From assembly GCF_000949135.2 (NCBI RefSeq), contig NZ_JTAN02000019.1, forward strand, positions 372,001 through 436,000: a stretch of 64,000 bases of DNA, given 5' to 3'. The translations under genes were made by a program, and so were the position numbers. This document shows, in pieces, positions 18,809-28,428 of this stretch (the first letter of the stretch is position 1; every line of letters begins with the position of its first letter). Source of the stretch: Burkholderia sp. USMB20. GTDB lineage: Bacteria > Pseudomonadota > Gammaproteobacteria > Burkholderiales > Burkholderiaceae. The notes under the pieces are model-generated. The model searched no databases. It saw only the letters and a list, made by a program, of their open reading frames with translations, and was not told the origin of the DNA.

Positions 18809-20002
18809 ATGACCCGCGCCTCTTCCGCCCAGACACCGCACCGCATCGCGCTGCTGTTCAACGCGAACAAGGTCTACGACCGCGAGATCATCAGCGGCAT
18901 CGGCCAGTACCTGCACACGACGCGCGTCGTGTGGGACCTGTTCCTCGAGGACGACTTCCGCTGCCGGCTCGCCGGCATCGAACGCTTCGACGGCGACGGC
19001 ATCATCGCGGACTTCGACGATCCGGCCGTCGCCGACGCGCTCGCCGGCTCGCCGCTGCCGATCGTCGCGGTCGGCTCGTCGTACGAGGATCCCGCGCAGT
19101 ATCCGCACGGCGTCCCATATATTGCGACCGACAACCCGAAGCTCGTGTCGCTCGCCTATACGCACCTGATCGGCGCGGGGCTCGCGCATTTCGCGATGTA
19201 CAGCCTGCCGGTCGCGCAGGAGAACCGCTGGGCGCAGCAGCGCGAGCTCGCGTTCGATCGCCTCGCGCGCGCGGACGGGCTCGACGCGCCGATCTACCGC
19301 GGCCTGTCGACGAGCGCGTCGGGCTGGAATCACGCGATCGAGCAACTGATCGGCTGGCTGCATGCGCTGCCGAAGCCGGTCGGCGTGATCGCGGTCACCG
19401 ATGCGCGCGCGCGGCATCTGCTGCAGGCGTGCCTGATCGCCGGCATCGCGGTGCCGGAACAGGTCGCGATCATCGGCATCGACAACGATCCGCTCACGCG
19501 CACGCTGACGCGCATTCCGCTGTCGTCGGTGATCCAGGGCACCGAGGAAATGGGCCGCACCGCCGCGCACCTGCTGCACCGGATGCTGCGCGGCGCACGT
19601 TTTCCCGGACAGCGCATCCTCGTGCCGCCGGTCGGCATCAACGTGCTCGAATCGACACGCCACCAGCCGCTCGCGAGCCCGCACGTGATGCGCGCGCGGC
19701 ATTTCATCCGGCAGTACGCGTGCCAGGGGATCAAGACCGAACAGGTCGCCGACTATGTCGGCGTGTCGCGCTCGCTGCTCGAAGAGCACTTCCGGCGCGA
19801 ACTGCAGCGCACCGTGCACCAGGAAATCCTGCGTCACAAGCTCGAGGCCGCGCAGGCGCTGCTCGCGAGCCGCAACGCATCGAGCGCGGAAGTCGCGATC
19901 CGCTGCGGCTTCACGTCGTTGCAATACATGTACGCGGTATTCCGCCGCGAACTCGGCTGCACCCCGCGCGAATACCAGGAGCGCACCGCGCCCGCCCACT
20001 GA
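18809..20002 (+). CDS. xylR: XylR xylose-responsive AraC-family activator
   Basis: A 397-residue regulator. The N-terminal two thirds has a LacI/periplasmic-binding-like fold that senses D-xylose (HRIALLFNANKVYDREIISG, VIAVTDARARHLLQACLIAG, IIGIDNDPLTRTLTRIPLSS). The C-terminal 100 residues form an AraC double HTH (VADYVGVSRSLLEEHFRREL, EVAIRCGFTSLQYMYAVFRR). This is the E. coli XylR architecture. It is divergent from xylA and would activate the xylABFGH operon when xylose is bound. The ATG at 18809 begins the family-like sequence; the frame is open much further upstream across the xylA control region. Confidence 0.93.
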   Translation: MTRASSAQTPHRIALLFNANKVYDREIISGIGQYLHTTRVVWDLFLEDDFRCRLAGIERFDGDGIIADFDDPAVADALAGSPLPIVAVGSSYEDPAQYPHGVPYIATDNPKLVSLAYTHLIGAGLAHFAMYSLPVAQENRWAQQRELAFDRLARADGLDAPIYRGLSTSASGWNHAIEQLIGWLHALPKPVGVIAVTDARARHLLQACLIAGIAVPEQVAIIGIDNDPLTRTLTRIPLSSVIQGTEEMGRTAAHLLHRMLRGARFPGQRILVPPVGINVLESTRHQPLASPHVMRARHFIRQYACQGIKTEQVADYVGVSRSLLEEHFRRELQRTVHQEILRHKLEAAQALLASRNASSAEVAIRCGFTSLQYMYAVFRRELGCTPREYQERTAPAH

Positions 20003-20029
20003 ATTCACCGCTCACGAGCGAACCCACTC

Positions 20030-21118
20030 ATGCATATCGACACCGACTCTCCCCGCCCGGCATCCGACGTGGGCCGCATTCCGTCCGAACCGTGGGGCAC
20101 GCTGCCCGGCGGCGATCCGGTGCGGCGCTACACGCTGCGCAACGCGCACGGGATGCGCGTCGTCGTCAGCGATCTCGGCGCGACCGTCGTGTCGTGGCTC
20201 GCCCCCGACCGCACCGGGCGCTTCGCCGATATCGTGCTGGCGCACGACACGCCGGCCGACTACGTCGAGTCGGGCGCCTACCTCGGCGCGACGGTCGGCC
20301 GCTGGGCGAACCGGATCGCGAATGCGCGCTTCGCGCTCGACGGCGTCGACCACACGCTCGACCGCAACGAGAACGGCAACCTGCTGCACGGCGGCGCGAG
20401 CGGCTTTCACCGCGCGCGCTGGGACGTGGTCGACGACCGTGGCGGGCTGACGCTGCGGCTCGATTCGCCGGAAGGCGATGCGGGCTTTCCGGGCAACGTG
20501 ACGGTGCAGGTGCGTTATACGCTCGACGACGACGGCACGCTGACGATCGACTACGCGGGCGTGACCGATGCGCCGACGCCGCTGAACCTGACCAATCACA
20601 GCTACTTCAACCTGAGCGGGCGCGCGGGCAGCGACGTGCGCGGACACTTGCTGCAGATCGACGCCGACGCGTTCGTCGAAGTGGACGACGCGCTGATCCC
20701 GACCGGCACCGCCGACGTGACGGGTAGCGCGTTCGATTTCCGGCAGAGCGCGCCGATCGGCGCGCGCCTCGACTGGCCGCATGCGCAGCTCACGCGCGGG
20801 CGCGGCTTCGATCATTGTTATGTGCTGCGCGAGCCTGGGCGCGGCGTGCGGCCCGTCGCATCGATCTACGATCCGGAAAGCGGTCGCGAACTCGCCGTGT
20901 CGACTGATCAGCGAGGGCTTCAGCTGTATACGGGCAACTATCTGGACGGTGTGCGCGTGAGCGGCGGCGGGTCTTGCGTACGACATGCGGCGCTGTGCGT
21001 CGAAGCCGGGTGCTTTCCGAACCAGGTCAACATGGACGCGTTGCGCGACGAAACCATCCTTCGTCCGGGCCGGACCTATCGCCAGACGACGCGGTATCGG
21101 GTCGGCGTTCGCGGGTAG
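20030..21118 (+). CDS. galM: Aldose 1-epimerase (galactose mutarotase-like)
   Basis: A 362-residue mutarotase interconverting alpha and beta anomers of aldoses. Diagnostic segments are GRWANRIANARFALDG (about 88-103), NLLHGGASGFHRARW, the catalytic-His segment LNLTNHSYFNLSG (about 185-197), FDHCYVL and the catalytic Glu in LCVEAGCFPNQVN (about 323). There is no signal peptide. It lies 27 bases after xylR on the same strand. A xylose-locus mutarotase probably accelerates anomer conversion so that XylA receives alpha-D-xylopyranose; the xylose role is inferred from context. Confidence 0.9.
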   Translation: MHIDTDSPRPASDVGRIPSEPWGTLPGGDPVRRYTLRNAHGMRVVVSDLGATVVSWLAPDRTGRFADIVLAHDTPADYVESGAYLGATVGRWANRIANARFALDGVDHTLDRNENGNLLHGGASGFHRARWDVVDDRGGLTLRLDSPEGDAGFPGNVTVQVRYTLDDDGTLTIDYAGVTDAPTPLNLTNHSYFNLSGRAGSDVRGHLLQIDADAFVEVDDALIPTGTADVTGSAFDFRQSAPIGARLDWPHAQLTRGRGFDHCYVLREPGRGVRPVASIYDPESGRELAVSTDQRGLQLYTGNYLDGVRVSGGGSCVRHAALCVEAGCFPNQVNMDALRDETILRPGRTYRQTTRYRVGVRG

Positions 21119-21464
21119 CGGTAGCGGACACGTCGGGCCGGGTCGGGTCGCATGCGAACGCGCCAGTCCGCAAACTGCCACACCGGTCGGCATGCCCGCT
21201 CCGAAACCACTGGGTCAATCACGTCAACCGGGATACCGAATCCGTCCAGGCAGTGGCCGCCTGAGGTTTATCGTTTATCCGCCGCGATGCGGTCCCAGAG
21301 GATCCGGATCCGTCGCTGAACATGGCGCGAGACGCGCCGGGCTGGCGCGTCGCGCGAAAGCATCGCCAGCACGCAAACCTGTGTCAGACTCCGATGTGCG
21401 ATCGAGCGTCCGTGCGCAGTCGGCCGGCGCCGGATTTCATTCAACTCTTGCGGGTTCCTTACGG
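21119..21464. other. Intergenic region with a GC hairpin
   Basis: About 346 bases between galM and the DUF4337 gene. I see no gene. It contains a perfect 8-bp hairpin (GACGCGCC, 5-base loop, GGCGCGTC, 21331-21351), a candidate terminator for galM, and a GGATCCGGATCC palindrome near 21300-21311. Confidence 0.5.
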
Positions 21465-22043
21465 ATGTCTGAAGAATACGAAGTTCATGGCCCTCACGAC
21501 CATGCGGCGGAACATCATGCGGCTCACGGCGGCGATCAAGGTACGTCGCGCATCGCCGTGCTGACGGCCGTGCTTGCCTGCTTCGGTGCGATATCGGCCT
21601 ACCAGAGCGGTGCCGACGAAAGCCTCGCGCTGCTCTACAAGAATGACGCCGCGATCCGGAAAACCGAGGCTGCGAACCAGTGGGCCTACTATCAGGCGAA
21701 GGGCAACAAGCAGAACCTCGCCGAACTCGGCGCGGCGTTGAGCCCGGACGCGTCGCCGCAGCGCAAGCGGTTCGAGGCGGACGCCGCACGATACCGCGCC
21801 GACAAGGAACCGATCCGGGCGCAAGCCGAGGCGCTCGAAAAGGAAGTCGAGAAGAACAACGCGGCCAGCGAGGCGCGGATGCACCGACACCATCGGTGGT
21901 CGCAGGCGACGACCGTCATCCAGATCTCGATCGCGCTGGCGGCGATCACGATCCTCACGCGCCGTTCATGGATGCAGGGTCTTTCCATTGGCGTGGCCGC
22001 AATCGGCATCGTGATCGCGGGGTTGGCGTTCTTCGGGGTTTGA
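21465..22043 (+). CDS. DUF4337 family membrane protein
   Basis: A 192-residue protein with the layout of DUF4337. A His-rich cytoplasmic N-terminus (HGPHDHAAEHHAAHGGDQ) is followed by a first helix (about 28-46, IAVLTAVLACFGAISAYQSG). A charged coiled region then contains the conserved KNDAAIRKTEAANQWAYYQA segment, and two helices close together at the C-terminus (VIQISIALAAITIL and GLSIGVAAIGIVIAGLAFFG). The function of the family is unknown. The ATG at 21465 begins the family-typical sequence. It is followed two bases later by a short hairpin at 22045-22061 and appears monocistronic. Confidence 0.85.
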   Translation: MSEEYEVHGPHDHAAEHHAAHGGDQGTSRIAVLTAVLACFGAISAYQSGADESLALLYKNDAAIRKTEAANQWAYYQAKGNKQNLAELGAALSPDASPQRKRFEADAARYRADKEPIRAQAEALEKEVEKNNAASEARMHRHHRWSQATTVIQISIALAAITILTRRSWMQGLSIGVAAIGIVIAGLAFFGV

Positions 22044-22044
22044 T

Positions 22045-22061
22045 CGACGGCGAGGCCGTCG
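22045..22061. terminator. Short hairpin after the DUF4337 gene
   Basis: CGACGGC, loop GAG, GCCGTCG starts two bases after the stop codon. The stem is perfect but there is no T-run. Confidence 0.4.
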
Positions 22062-22287
22062 CAGTCCGGTCGTATCTCGACCGTGCCGTGTTTCGATCCG
22101 GCCTCGCATCGAGGCGGAAATTCAAGCGCTTGAACCAACGGCACGACGATGTGAGCGGCGAGACGGGCCTGTCGCCACCGGTTCACGCATGACGCGGCGA
22201 GTCCTTGCCGGAATGCGCCGCTTGTGCGGGCGGGCGACGCCAGGCCGGCCGCCCATCCCGCCCTTCGCCCCCTCGATCCCGATCCGG

Positions 22288-23472
22288 TCAGAACTTATGC
22301 CGGATCCCCGCATGCACCATCAACTGCTTCGACGTCGACGACAGATCGGCCGCCCCCGGGACATACGCCTGATCGAGCGACGAGCCGGTCGCGTCGCCGG
22401 CAACCCGCTGGTACGCGCCCATCAGGTAGACGTCGGTGCGCTTCGACAGGTTGTAGTCGGCCATCAGCCCGATCGAATGGATCTTCGGTTTCGCGCTGCC
22501 GGTGGTCGCTTCGTAACGCACGGTCGTATACACATACTGCGCGCCCACGAAGAACGCCGGCGTGAACTGGTATTTACCGTTCACTTCGAAGTTCTGGTAC
22601 TTGATCGCCGTGACCGTGCCGCCCGCGAGCGGCCCCGTGACGGGTTCGATCGTCTCGTCGCCGAACAGGTAGCCGACGTTCGCGGTCGGCCGCGTGACGT
22701 TGCTGTTGGTATACGCGAACCCGACCGTCGCGGGCCCTGCCGTGTAATTGACGCCCGCCCCGAAAATCCGCAGCCGCGCCGACGCGAAGTTCGCATCCGC
22801 ACCGACCGACCCCGAGCCCGCGATCGCACCGCCGGCCGTCGCGCCCGGGTTGTCCGCGTTCAGGAACGCCGCGCCGACGAGCAGGCCGCCCTGCTCGTAC
22901 TGCGCACCGACACTCCACTGCCGGTTGTTCGCGAACCCGGTGTCGTTGCTGAAGCTGTACGTGCCGCCGAACGAGAAGCCGGCAAAATCCGGGCTCGCAT
23001 ACTTGACCGTGTTGTTCACGCGGAACGTGTTGCCGGTGTTGTCGTTGTCGAGCGGATGCGAGAACGGATAGGTGCCCCAGCTGCCGTTCGCGGTCGTCGG
23101 CGCGAGATAGTCGACGACCGAGTCGTATTGCCGGCCGAGCGTGAGCGTGCCGAAGCGCGTGCTGCCGAGCCCGACGTAAGCCTGCCGCCCGAACATGCGG
23201 CCGCCCTGCGCGAGCGTGCCGCTGTTCACGTTGAAGCCGCTCTCGATCTGGAACAGCGCGCTGTAGCCGCCGCCGAGATCCTCGGTGCCCTTCAGCCCCC
23301 AGCGGCTGCCCTGCGCGAAACCGCTCGCCATCTGCCAATCACTGTGGCCGCCGACGTTGTTCGTATAGTCGATGCCCGCATCGATCAACCCGTACAACGT
23401 GACGCTGCTTTGCGCAAACGCCGGTGCCGCGCACAGTGCCGGCATCGCGACGAAAAACAATCTCCAGTTCAT
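22288..23472 (-). CDS. Outer-membrane porin of the OmpC-like Gram-negative (beta-proteobacterial) family
   Basis: A 394-residue trimeric porin. A Sec signal peptide (MNWRLFFVAMPALCAAPAFA) is followed by the classical start QSSVTLYGLIDAGIDYTNN. GSRWGLKGTEDLGGGYSALF and GRQAYVGLGSTRFGTLTLGR are conserved strands, and the protein ends in Phe (HAGIRHKF), as recognised by the Bam machinery. AAGGAAAA precedes the ATG. It lies 55 bases downstream of the amino-acid-binding protein gene on the same strand and may supply the outer-membrane entry for the same substrates; that link is inference. Confidence 0.93.
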   Translation of the reverse strand: MNWRLFFVAMPALCAAPAFAQSSVTLYGLIDAGIDYTNNVGGHSDWQMASGFAQGSRWGLKGTEDLGGGYSALFQIESGFNVNSGTLAQGGRMFGRQAYVGLGSTRFGTLTLGRQYDSVVDYLAPTTANGSWGTYPFSHPLDNDNTGNTFRVNNTVKYASPDFAGFSFGGTYSFSNDTGFANNRQWSVGAQYEQGGLLVGAAFLNADNPGATAGGAIAGSGSVGADANFASARLRIFGAGVNYTAGPATVGFAYTNSNVTRPTANVGYLFGDETIEPVTGPLAGGTVTAIKYQNFEVNGKYQFTPAFFVGAQYVYTTVRYEATTGSAKPKIHSIGLMADYNLSKRTDVYLMGAYQRVAGDATGSSLDQAYVPGAADLSSTSKQLMVHAGIRHKF

Positions 23473-23527
23473 TCGTTTTCCTTATTGATTTGACGATTCC
23501 CACTCGCTCGCTACGCTGCGGTTCGGC

Positions 23528-24322
23528 TTACTTCGTGCCGTAGATGTCGAAGTCGAAGTACTTGCGGTTGATTCGCTGATACGTGCCGTTCGCGAGGATC
23601 GTCGCCAGCGCGCGGTTGAATGCATCGCGCAGCTCGGTGTCCTGCTTGCGCAGCCCGAGGCCGTCGCCCTGTCCGAAGTACTTCGCATCGTCGATCGCCG
23701 CGCCGACGAACATGAAATCCTTGCCCTGCGGCTTCTTCAGGAAGCCGTCGCTCGCCGCGATCGACGCCTGGAACGCCGCGTCGAGCCGCCCGCTCACGAG
23801 ATCGGCATAGACCTGGTCCTGGTTCTGGTACGACTCGATCTGCACGCCGGCCGGCTGCCAGTTCGCGATCGCATAGTCGGCCTGCGCGGAACCCTGCTCG
23901 ACGCCGACCCGCTTGCCCTTCAGCGACGCGGCCGTCGGCAGCAGCGGCGAACCCTTGCGCGCGACCAGCCGCGCCGGCGCGTTCGAGATCCGGTTCGTGA
24001 ACGCGATCTGCTGCATGCGCTTCGGCGTGATCGTCATCGACGACGCGATCACGTCGAACTTGCGCGCGAGCAGCCCCGGAATCATCCCGTCGAAACTCGA
24101 CTCGACCCACACGCAGCGCGCATGCAGCTCCGCGCACAACGCGTTCGTGATGTCGATCCCGAAGCCGGTCAGCGTGCCGTCGGGCTGCTTGTATTCGAGC
24201 GGCGGATAGGTGGGATCGACCGCGAGGCGGATCTCCTTGCCCGTCCAGTCGCCCGCATGCGCGGCGCCTGCCACCGTCGTTGCCGTCAGCGCCACCGCGA
24301 GCGCCGCCATCCATTGTTTCAT
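23528..24322 (-). CDS. Polar amino-acid ABC transporter substrate-binding protein
   Basis: A 264-residue periplasmic binding protein (SBP_bac_3 / PBPb). The signal peptide is MKQWMAALAVALTATTVAGA with cleavage near AAHAG. IRLAVDPTYPPLEYKQPDGT and GFGIDITNALCAELHARCVW are the family's N-lobe strands, and FDVIASSMTITPKRMQQIAF contains the ligand-contacting SSMTITPxR motif of the lysine/arginine/ornithine/His-binding group. The start was chosen for the signal peptide, with an AGGAGA ribosome site nearby. No permease or ATPase gene is next to it, so it must use transporter subunits encoded elsewhere. It lies between a porin and an amidohydrolase gene. Confidence 0.9.
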   Translation of the reverse strand: MKQWMAALAVALTATTVAGAAHAGDWTGKEIRLAVDPTYPPLEYKQPDGTLTGFGIDITNALCAELHARCVWVESSFDGMIPGLLARKFDVIASSMTITPKRMQQIAFTNRISNAPARLVARKGSPLLPTAASLKGKRVGVEQGSAQADYAIANWQPAGVQIESYQNQDQVYADLVSGRLDAAFQASIAASDGFLKKPQGKDFMFVGAAIDDAKYFGQGDGLGLRKQDTELRDAFNRALATILANGTYQRINRKYFDFDIYGTK

Positions 24323-24377
24323 TGCCAGTCTCCTTGTTGCCGTCGTTGAAGGTAAATCGAATCGGTCCGGCCGCGCG

Positions 24378-25547
24378 TCACGCGAGGTAGCGCTCGGCGA
24401 GCGCGATCCAGTAGCTCGCGCCCGTCGCGAGGCACGCATCGTTGAAATCGTAGCCGGGGTTGTGCAGCCCGCAGCCGGCCGCGCCGTCGCCGTTGCCGAT
24501 CGACAGGTAGCTGCCCGGGCACGCGTCGAGCATGAACGCGAAATCCTCGCTCGCCGCGATCGGCCGCAGATGCGGAATCAGTGCGTCGTCGCCGCCCCAT
24601 TCGCGCGCCACGTCGCGCGCGAACGCCGTTTCCGCCGCGTGATTCACGAGCACCGGATAACCGTGGCGATAGTCGATCTCGGCCGTCGCGCCATAACTGT
24701 CGGCCTGGCCGTGCACGATCGCGCGAATGCGCCGTTCGAGCAGCGCGCGCACGTCCGGCGACAGCGCCCGCACGCTCAGTTCGAGATCCGCATGCGGCGG
24801 AATCACGTTCGATGCGGTGCCCGCGTGGATCGAGCCGGTCGTGACGATCGCCAGTTCCTGCGGATTGACGTTGCGCGACACGACCGTCTGCAGCGCCATC
24901 ACGATCGACGCGCAGACGACCACCGGATCGATCGTCGTGTGCGGCGCCGCGCCGTGGCCGCCGCGCCCGGTCACGCGCACGCGCACCTCGTCGGCCGACG
25001 CCATCGCCGGGCCGTCGCAGAAGCCGAGCACGCCGGCCGGCAGGCCCGGCACGTTGTGCATCGCGAACACGGCATCGCACGGAAACTGCGTAAACAGCCC
25101 GTCGTCGAGCATTCGTTTCGCGCCGCCCAGCCCTTCCTCCGCCGGCTGGAAAATCAGGTTCAGCGTGCCGCTGAAGCGCCCGCGCTGCGCGATGCAACGG
25201 GCGGCCGCGAGCAGCATCGCCGTATGGCCGTCGTGGCCGCAAGCGTGCATCACGCCGTCGTGCCGGCTCGCATGCGGCAGCCCGGTCGTCTCGCGGATCG
25301 GCAGCGCATCCATGTCCGCGCGCAGCCCGAGCCGCTTCCCGGCGCCGCGCGTGAGCGTGCCGACCACGCCGGTACCGCCGAGGCCGCGCGTGACCCGATA
25401 ACCCCATGTTGTCAGGCAATCGGCGACGAGCCCGCTCGTCGCGTGTTCGTCGAAACCGAGTTCCGGATGGGCATGCAGCCGGCGGCGCAGCGCGATCATC
25501 TCCGTCTCGATGGCCGCCATCTCAGGCGGAATGCGTACTCGATCCAA
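24378..25547 (-). CDS. M20 family metallo-amidohydrolase (hippurate hydrolase / N-acyl-amino-acid hydrolase type)
   Basis: A 389-residue M20D aminoacylase. Metal ligands are in HACGHDGHTAMLLAAARC (His/Asp pairs, about 100-115), the EEG motif in FQPAEEGLGGAKRM (about 138) and AASEDFAFML near the C-terminus. The lid domain carries the dimer-exchange His (GRGGHGAAPHTTIDPV). There is no signal peptide. It would remove N-acyl groups from amino acids such as hippurate, IAA conjugates or N-acetyl amino acids. The binding protein and porin genes follow on the same strand, so uptake and hydrolysis of one conjugate is plausible. A LysR gene is divergent. Confidence 0.9.
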   Translation of the reverse strand: MDRVRIPPEMAAIETEMIALRRRLHAHPELGFDEHATSGLVADCLTTWGYRVTRGLGGTGVVGTLTRGAGKRLGLRADMDALPIRETTGLPHASRHDGVMHACGHDGHTAMLLAAARCIAQRGRFSGTLNLIFQPAEEGLGGAKRMLDDGLFTQFPCDAVFAMHNVPGLPAGVLGFCDGPAMASADEVRVRVTGRGGHGAAPHTTIDPVVVCASIVMALQTVVSRNVNPQELAIVTTGSIHAGTASNVIPPHADLELSVRALSPDVRALLERRIRAIVHGQADSYGATAEIDYRHGYPVLVNHAAETAFARDVAREWGGDDALIPHLRPIAASEDFAFMLDACPGSYLSIGNGDGAAGCGLHNPGYDFNDACLATGASYWIALAERYLA

Positions 25548-25655
25548 CCCCGTTACTCCTTTCCAGGTGCCGCGTGGCGACTGCCGGAATGGCAGGTCGT
25601 GGGCCAGATCGTAGGCAGCGAAAAAGCCGGCGAACAGCCGCAGTTTCGTTATGAT

Positions 25656-25672
25656 GACAACCTTTCGTTGTC
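25656..25672. promoter_or_regulatory. Candidate LysR-type operator (inverted repeat)
   Basis: GACAAC, five bases, GTTGTC is a perfect interrupted palindrome 33 bases before the LysR start and about 110 bases before the divergent amidohydrolase start. Size and position suit an LTTR recognition site. Confidence 0.45.
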
Positions 25673-25704
25673 GGCTATCACACCCTTTCGCACCCTTTCA
25701 CACC

Positions 25705-26667
25705 ATGAGCACGATCAAGCTGCATCAGTTGCAGGCGCTCGTCGCGAGCGCGGAGGCCGGGAGCATCCGCGGCGCGGCGCGCACGCTCGGGCTGTCGCAG
25801 GCGGCCGTCACGCGTGCGTTGCGCGAGCTGGAGGCCAGCGAGCGCCTGCCGCTGCTGGTGCGCGCGCCGGAAGGCATCGGCTTCACCGAATACGGGAAGA
25901 CCCTGCTCACGCACGCGAAACTCGTGCTCAAGCAGCTCGAGCATGCGCAAAGCGACCTCGAACGGATGCGCGGGCGCGTCGAGGGGCGGCTGAGCGTCGG
26001 CGTCACGCCGTGGCTGACGATGACCTTCCTCGCGGAAACCGTGCTGCAGTTTCGCGAGCGGATGCCCGACGTGCGCCTCGAACTGTACGAAGCGCTGATG
26101 GCCGTCGCGCAACCGCTGCTGCGCGACGGCAGCATGGATTTCGCGCTCGGCCACGTGCAGGCCGGCAGCGGCGCGCAGGAGTTCGCGTTCGAGCCGCTGC
26201 TGCGCTACGAGACGTCGGTGATGGTGCGCGCCGGGCATCCGCACGAACGCGCGACGTCGGTGCACGACCTGCTCGATTGCGACTGGGTGCTGAATTCGTC
26301 GGCCGACGGCCAGGCCGCGCTCGTCGACTACCTGTTCACGCGGCACGGCGCGCAGATCGACGAGCGGCGCATCGTGCGCGCGCAGTCGGTCGCGATGCTG
26401 CAGACGATGCTCGAGCAGGCCGGCATGTGCACGTGGTGCCCGACAATCCTCGCGGCAGTGCCGCCGTTCGGCGAGCGGATGCGCGTGCTGTCGCTGAAGG
26501 AGACCTTCGAGCCGAGCGAACTCGGCGTCGTCACGCGCCGCAGCAGCACGCTGAGCGACGCCGCGCGCTGCTTCATCGACTGCCTGCTGCAGGTGATCAG
26601 GCGGCATGCGCGCTCGGCGCGCAAGGACGATCTCGCGCTGTTCCGCACGCTTTCGCTGCTGATCTGA
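25705..26667 (+). CDS. LysR family transcriptional regulator
   Basis: A 320-residue LysR protein. The HTH covers residues 3-62 (IKLHQLQALVASAEAGSIRG, QAAVTRALRELEASERLPLL) and the effector-binding domain follows (RVEGRLSVGVTPWLTMTFLA onward). The ATG at 25705 gives the typical LysR N-terminus; the frame is open 18 codons further upstream but that part crosses the candidate operator. It is divergent from the amidohydrolase/binding-protein/porin genes and is their likely regulator. The effector is unknown, perhaps the conjugated or freed amino acid. Confidence 0.92.
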   Translation: MSTIKLHQLQALVASAEAGSIRGAARTLGLSQAAVTRALRELEASERLPLLVRAPEGIGFTEYGKTLLTHAKLVLKQLEHAQSDLERMRGRVEGRLSVGVTPWLTMTFLAETVLQFRERMPDVRLELYEALMAVAQPLLRDGSMDFALGHVQAGSGAQEFAFEPLLRYETSVMVRAGHPHERATSVHDLLDCDWVLNSSADGQAALVDYLFTRHGAQIDERRIVRAQSVAMLQTMLEQAGMCTWCPTILAAVPPFGERMRVLSLKETFEPSELGVVTRRSSTLSDAARCFIDCLLQVIRRHARSARKDDLALFRTLSLLI

Positions 26668-26678
26668 CGCCGATCGCG

Positions 26679-26704
26679 CGCCGGCATCGGGAACCCTGCC
26701 GGCG
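26679..26704. terminator. Hairpin after the LysR gene
   Basis: CGCCGGCA pairs with TGCCGGCG across a 10-base loop, starting 12 bases after the stop codon. There is no T-run. Confidence 0.4.
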
Positions 26705-26759
26705 GAGGCACTGCGGCATCCGGGCACGACCGGGTATACCTCCGGCACCGCATTGTTCT

Positions 26760-26776
26760 ATACTGCCCCCCAGTAT
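26760..26776. promoter_or_regulatory. FrmR operator with the TACT-G6-N-AGTA pattern
   Basis: The reverse strand of this 17-base site reads ATACTGGGGGGCAGTAT, an exact fit to the TACT-G6-N-AGTA pattern known for the RcnR/FrmR branch of the CsoR family. It ends 17 bases before the frmR start codon and overlaps a TATACT sequence (26759-26764) that could be the -10 element, as expected for autorepression. Confidence 0.75.
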
Positions 26777-26793
26777 CCGGAAACCACGATCCC

Positions 26794-27069
26794 ATGCCGC
26801 ATTCCCCCGCAGAGAAAAAACGCGTCCTGACCCGCGTGCGCCGTGTCCGCGGGCAGCTGAATGCGCTCGAGCAGGCGCTCGAGGAAGGCGCCGACTGTGG
26901 TCCGGTACTGCAGCAGCTGGCGGCGATCCGCGGCGCGATCAACGGCGTGATGGCCGGCGTGCTCGAAAGCCATCTGCGCGAGGAATTCACCCAGCTCGCG
27001 GAGGCCCCGCGGCCTGCTTCCGAATCGATCGACGATATCGTGACCCTCGTCCGGTCCTACCTGCGTTGA
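26794..27069 (+). CDS. frmR: Formaldehyde-responsive repressor FrmR (CsoR/RcnR family)
   Basis: A 91-residue all-helical CsoR-family repressor. The residues needed for formaldehyde sensing in the E. coli protein are all in register: Pro2 (MPHSPAEKK), Cys35 (EGADC) and His60 (ESHLREEF). The helix RVRRVRGQLNALEQAL (about 14-29) supplies DNA contacts. Pro2 and Cys35 are crosslinked by formaldehyde in the characterised protein, which releases the DNA. A matching operator lies just upstream, and the glutathione-dependent formaldehyde dehydrogenase follows after 57 bases, so the two form one derepressible unit. Confidence 0.92.
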   Translation: MPHSPAEKKRVLTRVRRVRGQLNALEQALEEGADCGPVLQQLAAIRGAINGVMAGVLESHLREEFTQLAEAPRPASESIDDIVTLVRSYLR

Positions 27070-28236
<1,167 letters not shown>

Positions 28237-28251
28237 ACCACACGCGAGGGA

Positions 28252-28270
28252 GCCGGTTGCCGCAACCGGC
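28252..28270. terminator. Hairpin after frmA
   Basis: A perfect 8-bp stem GCCGGTTG, loop CCG, CAACCGGC begins 15 bases after the frmA stop codon. No T-run follows. Confidence 0.5.
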
Positions 28271-28428
28271 CCGTTGCGCGCGTGCGCCGGCAAGCCGCAT
28301 CGCTTGGCCGGCGCGATGCATGCTCCAACCCCCATCCTCTGTCCAGCCGGTAACGATCGCCGTTGCGTGATCCGTCGCCCGGCGCGCGACTCGGCTTTCG
28401 ACCGCGAGCCTGTGTCGCGGCTGCCCCG

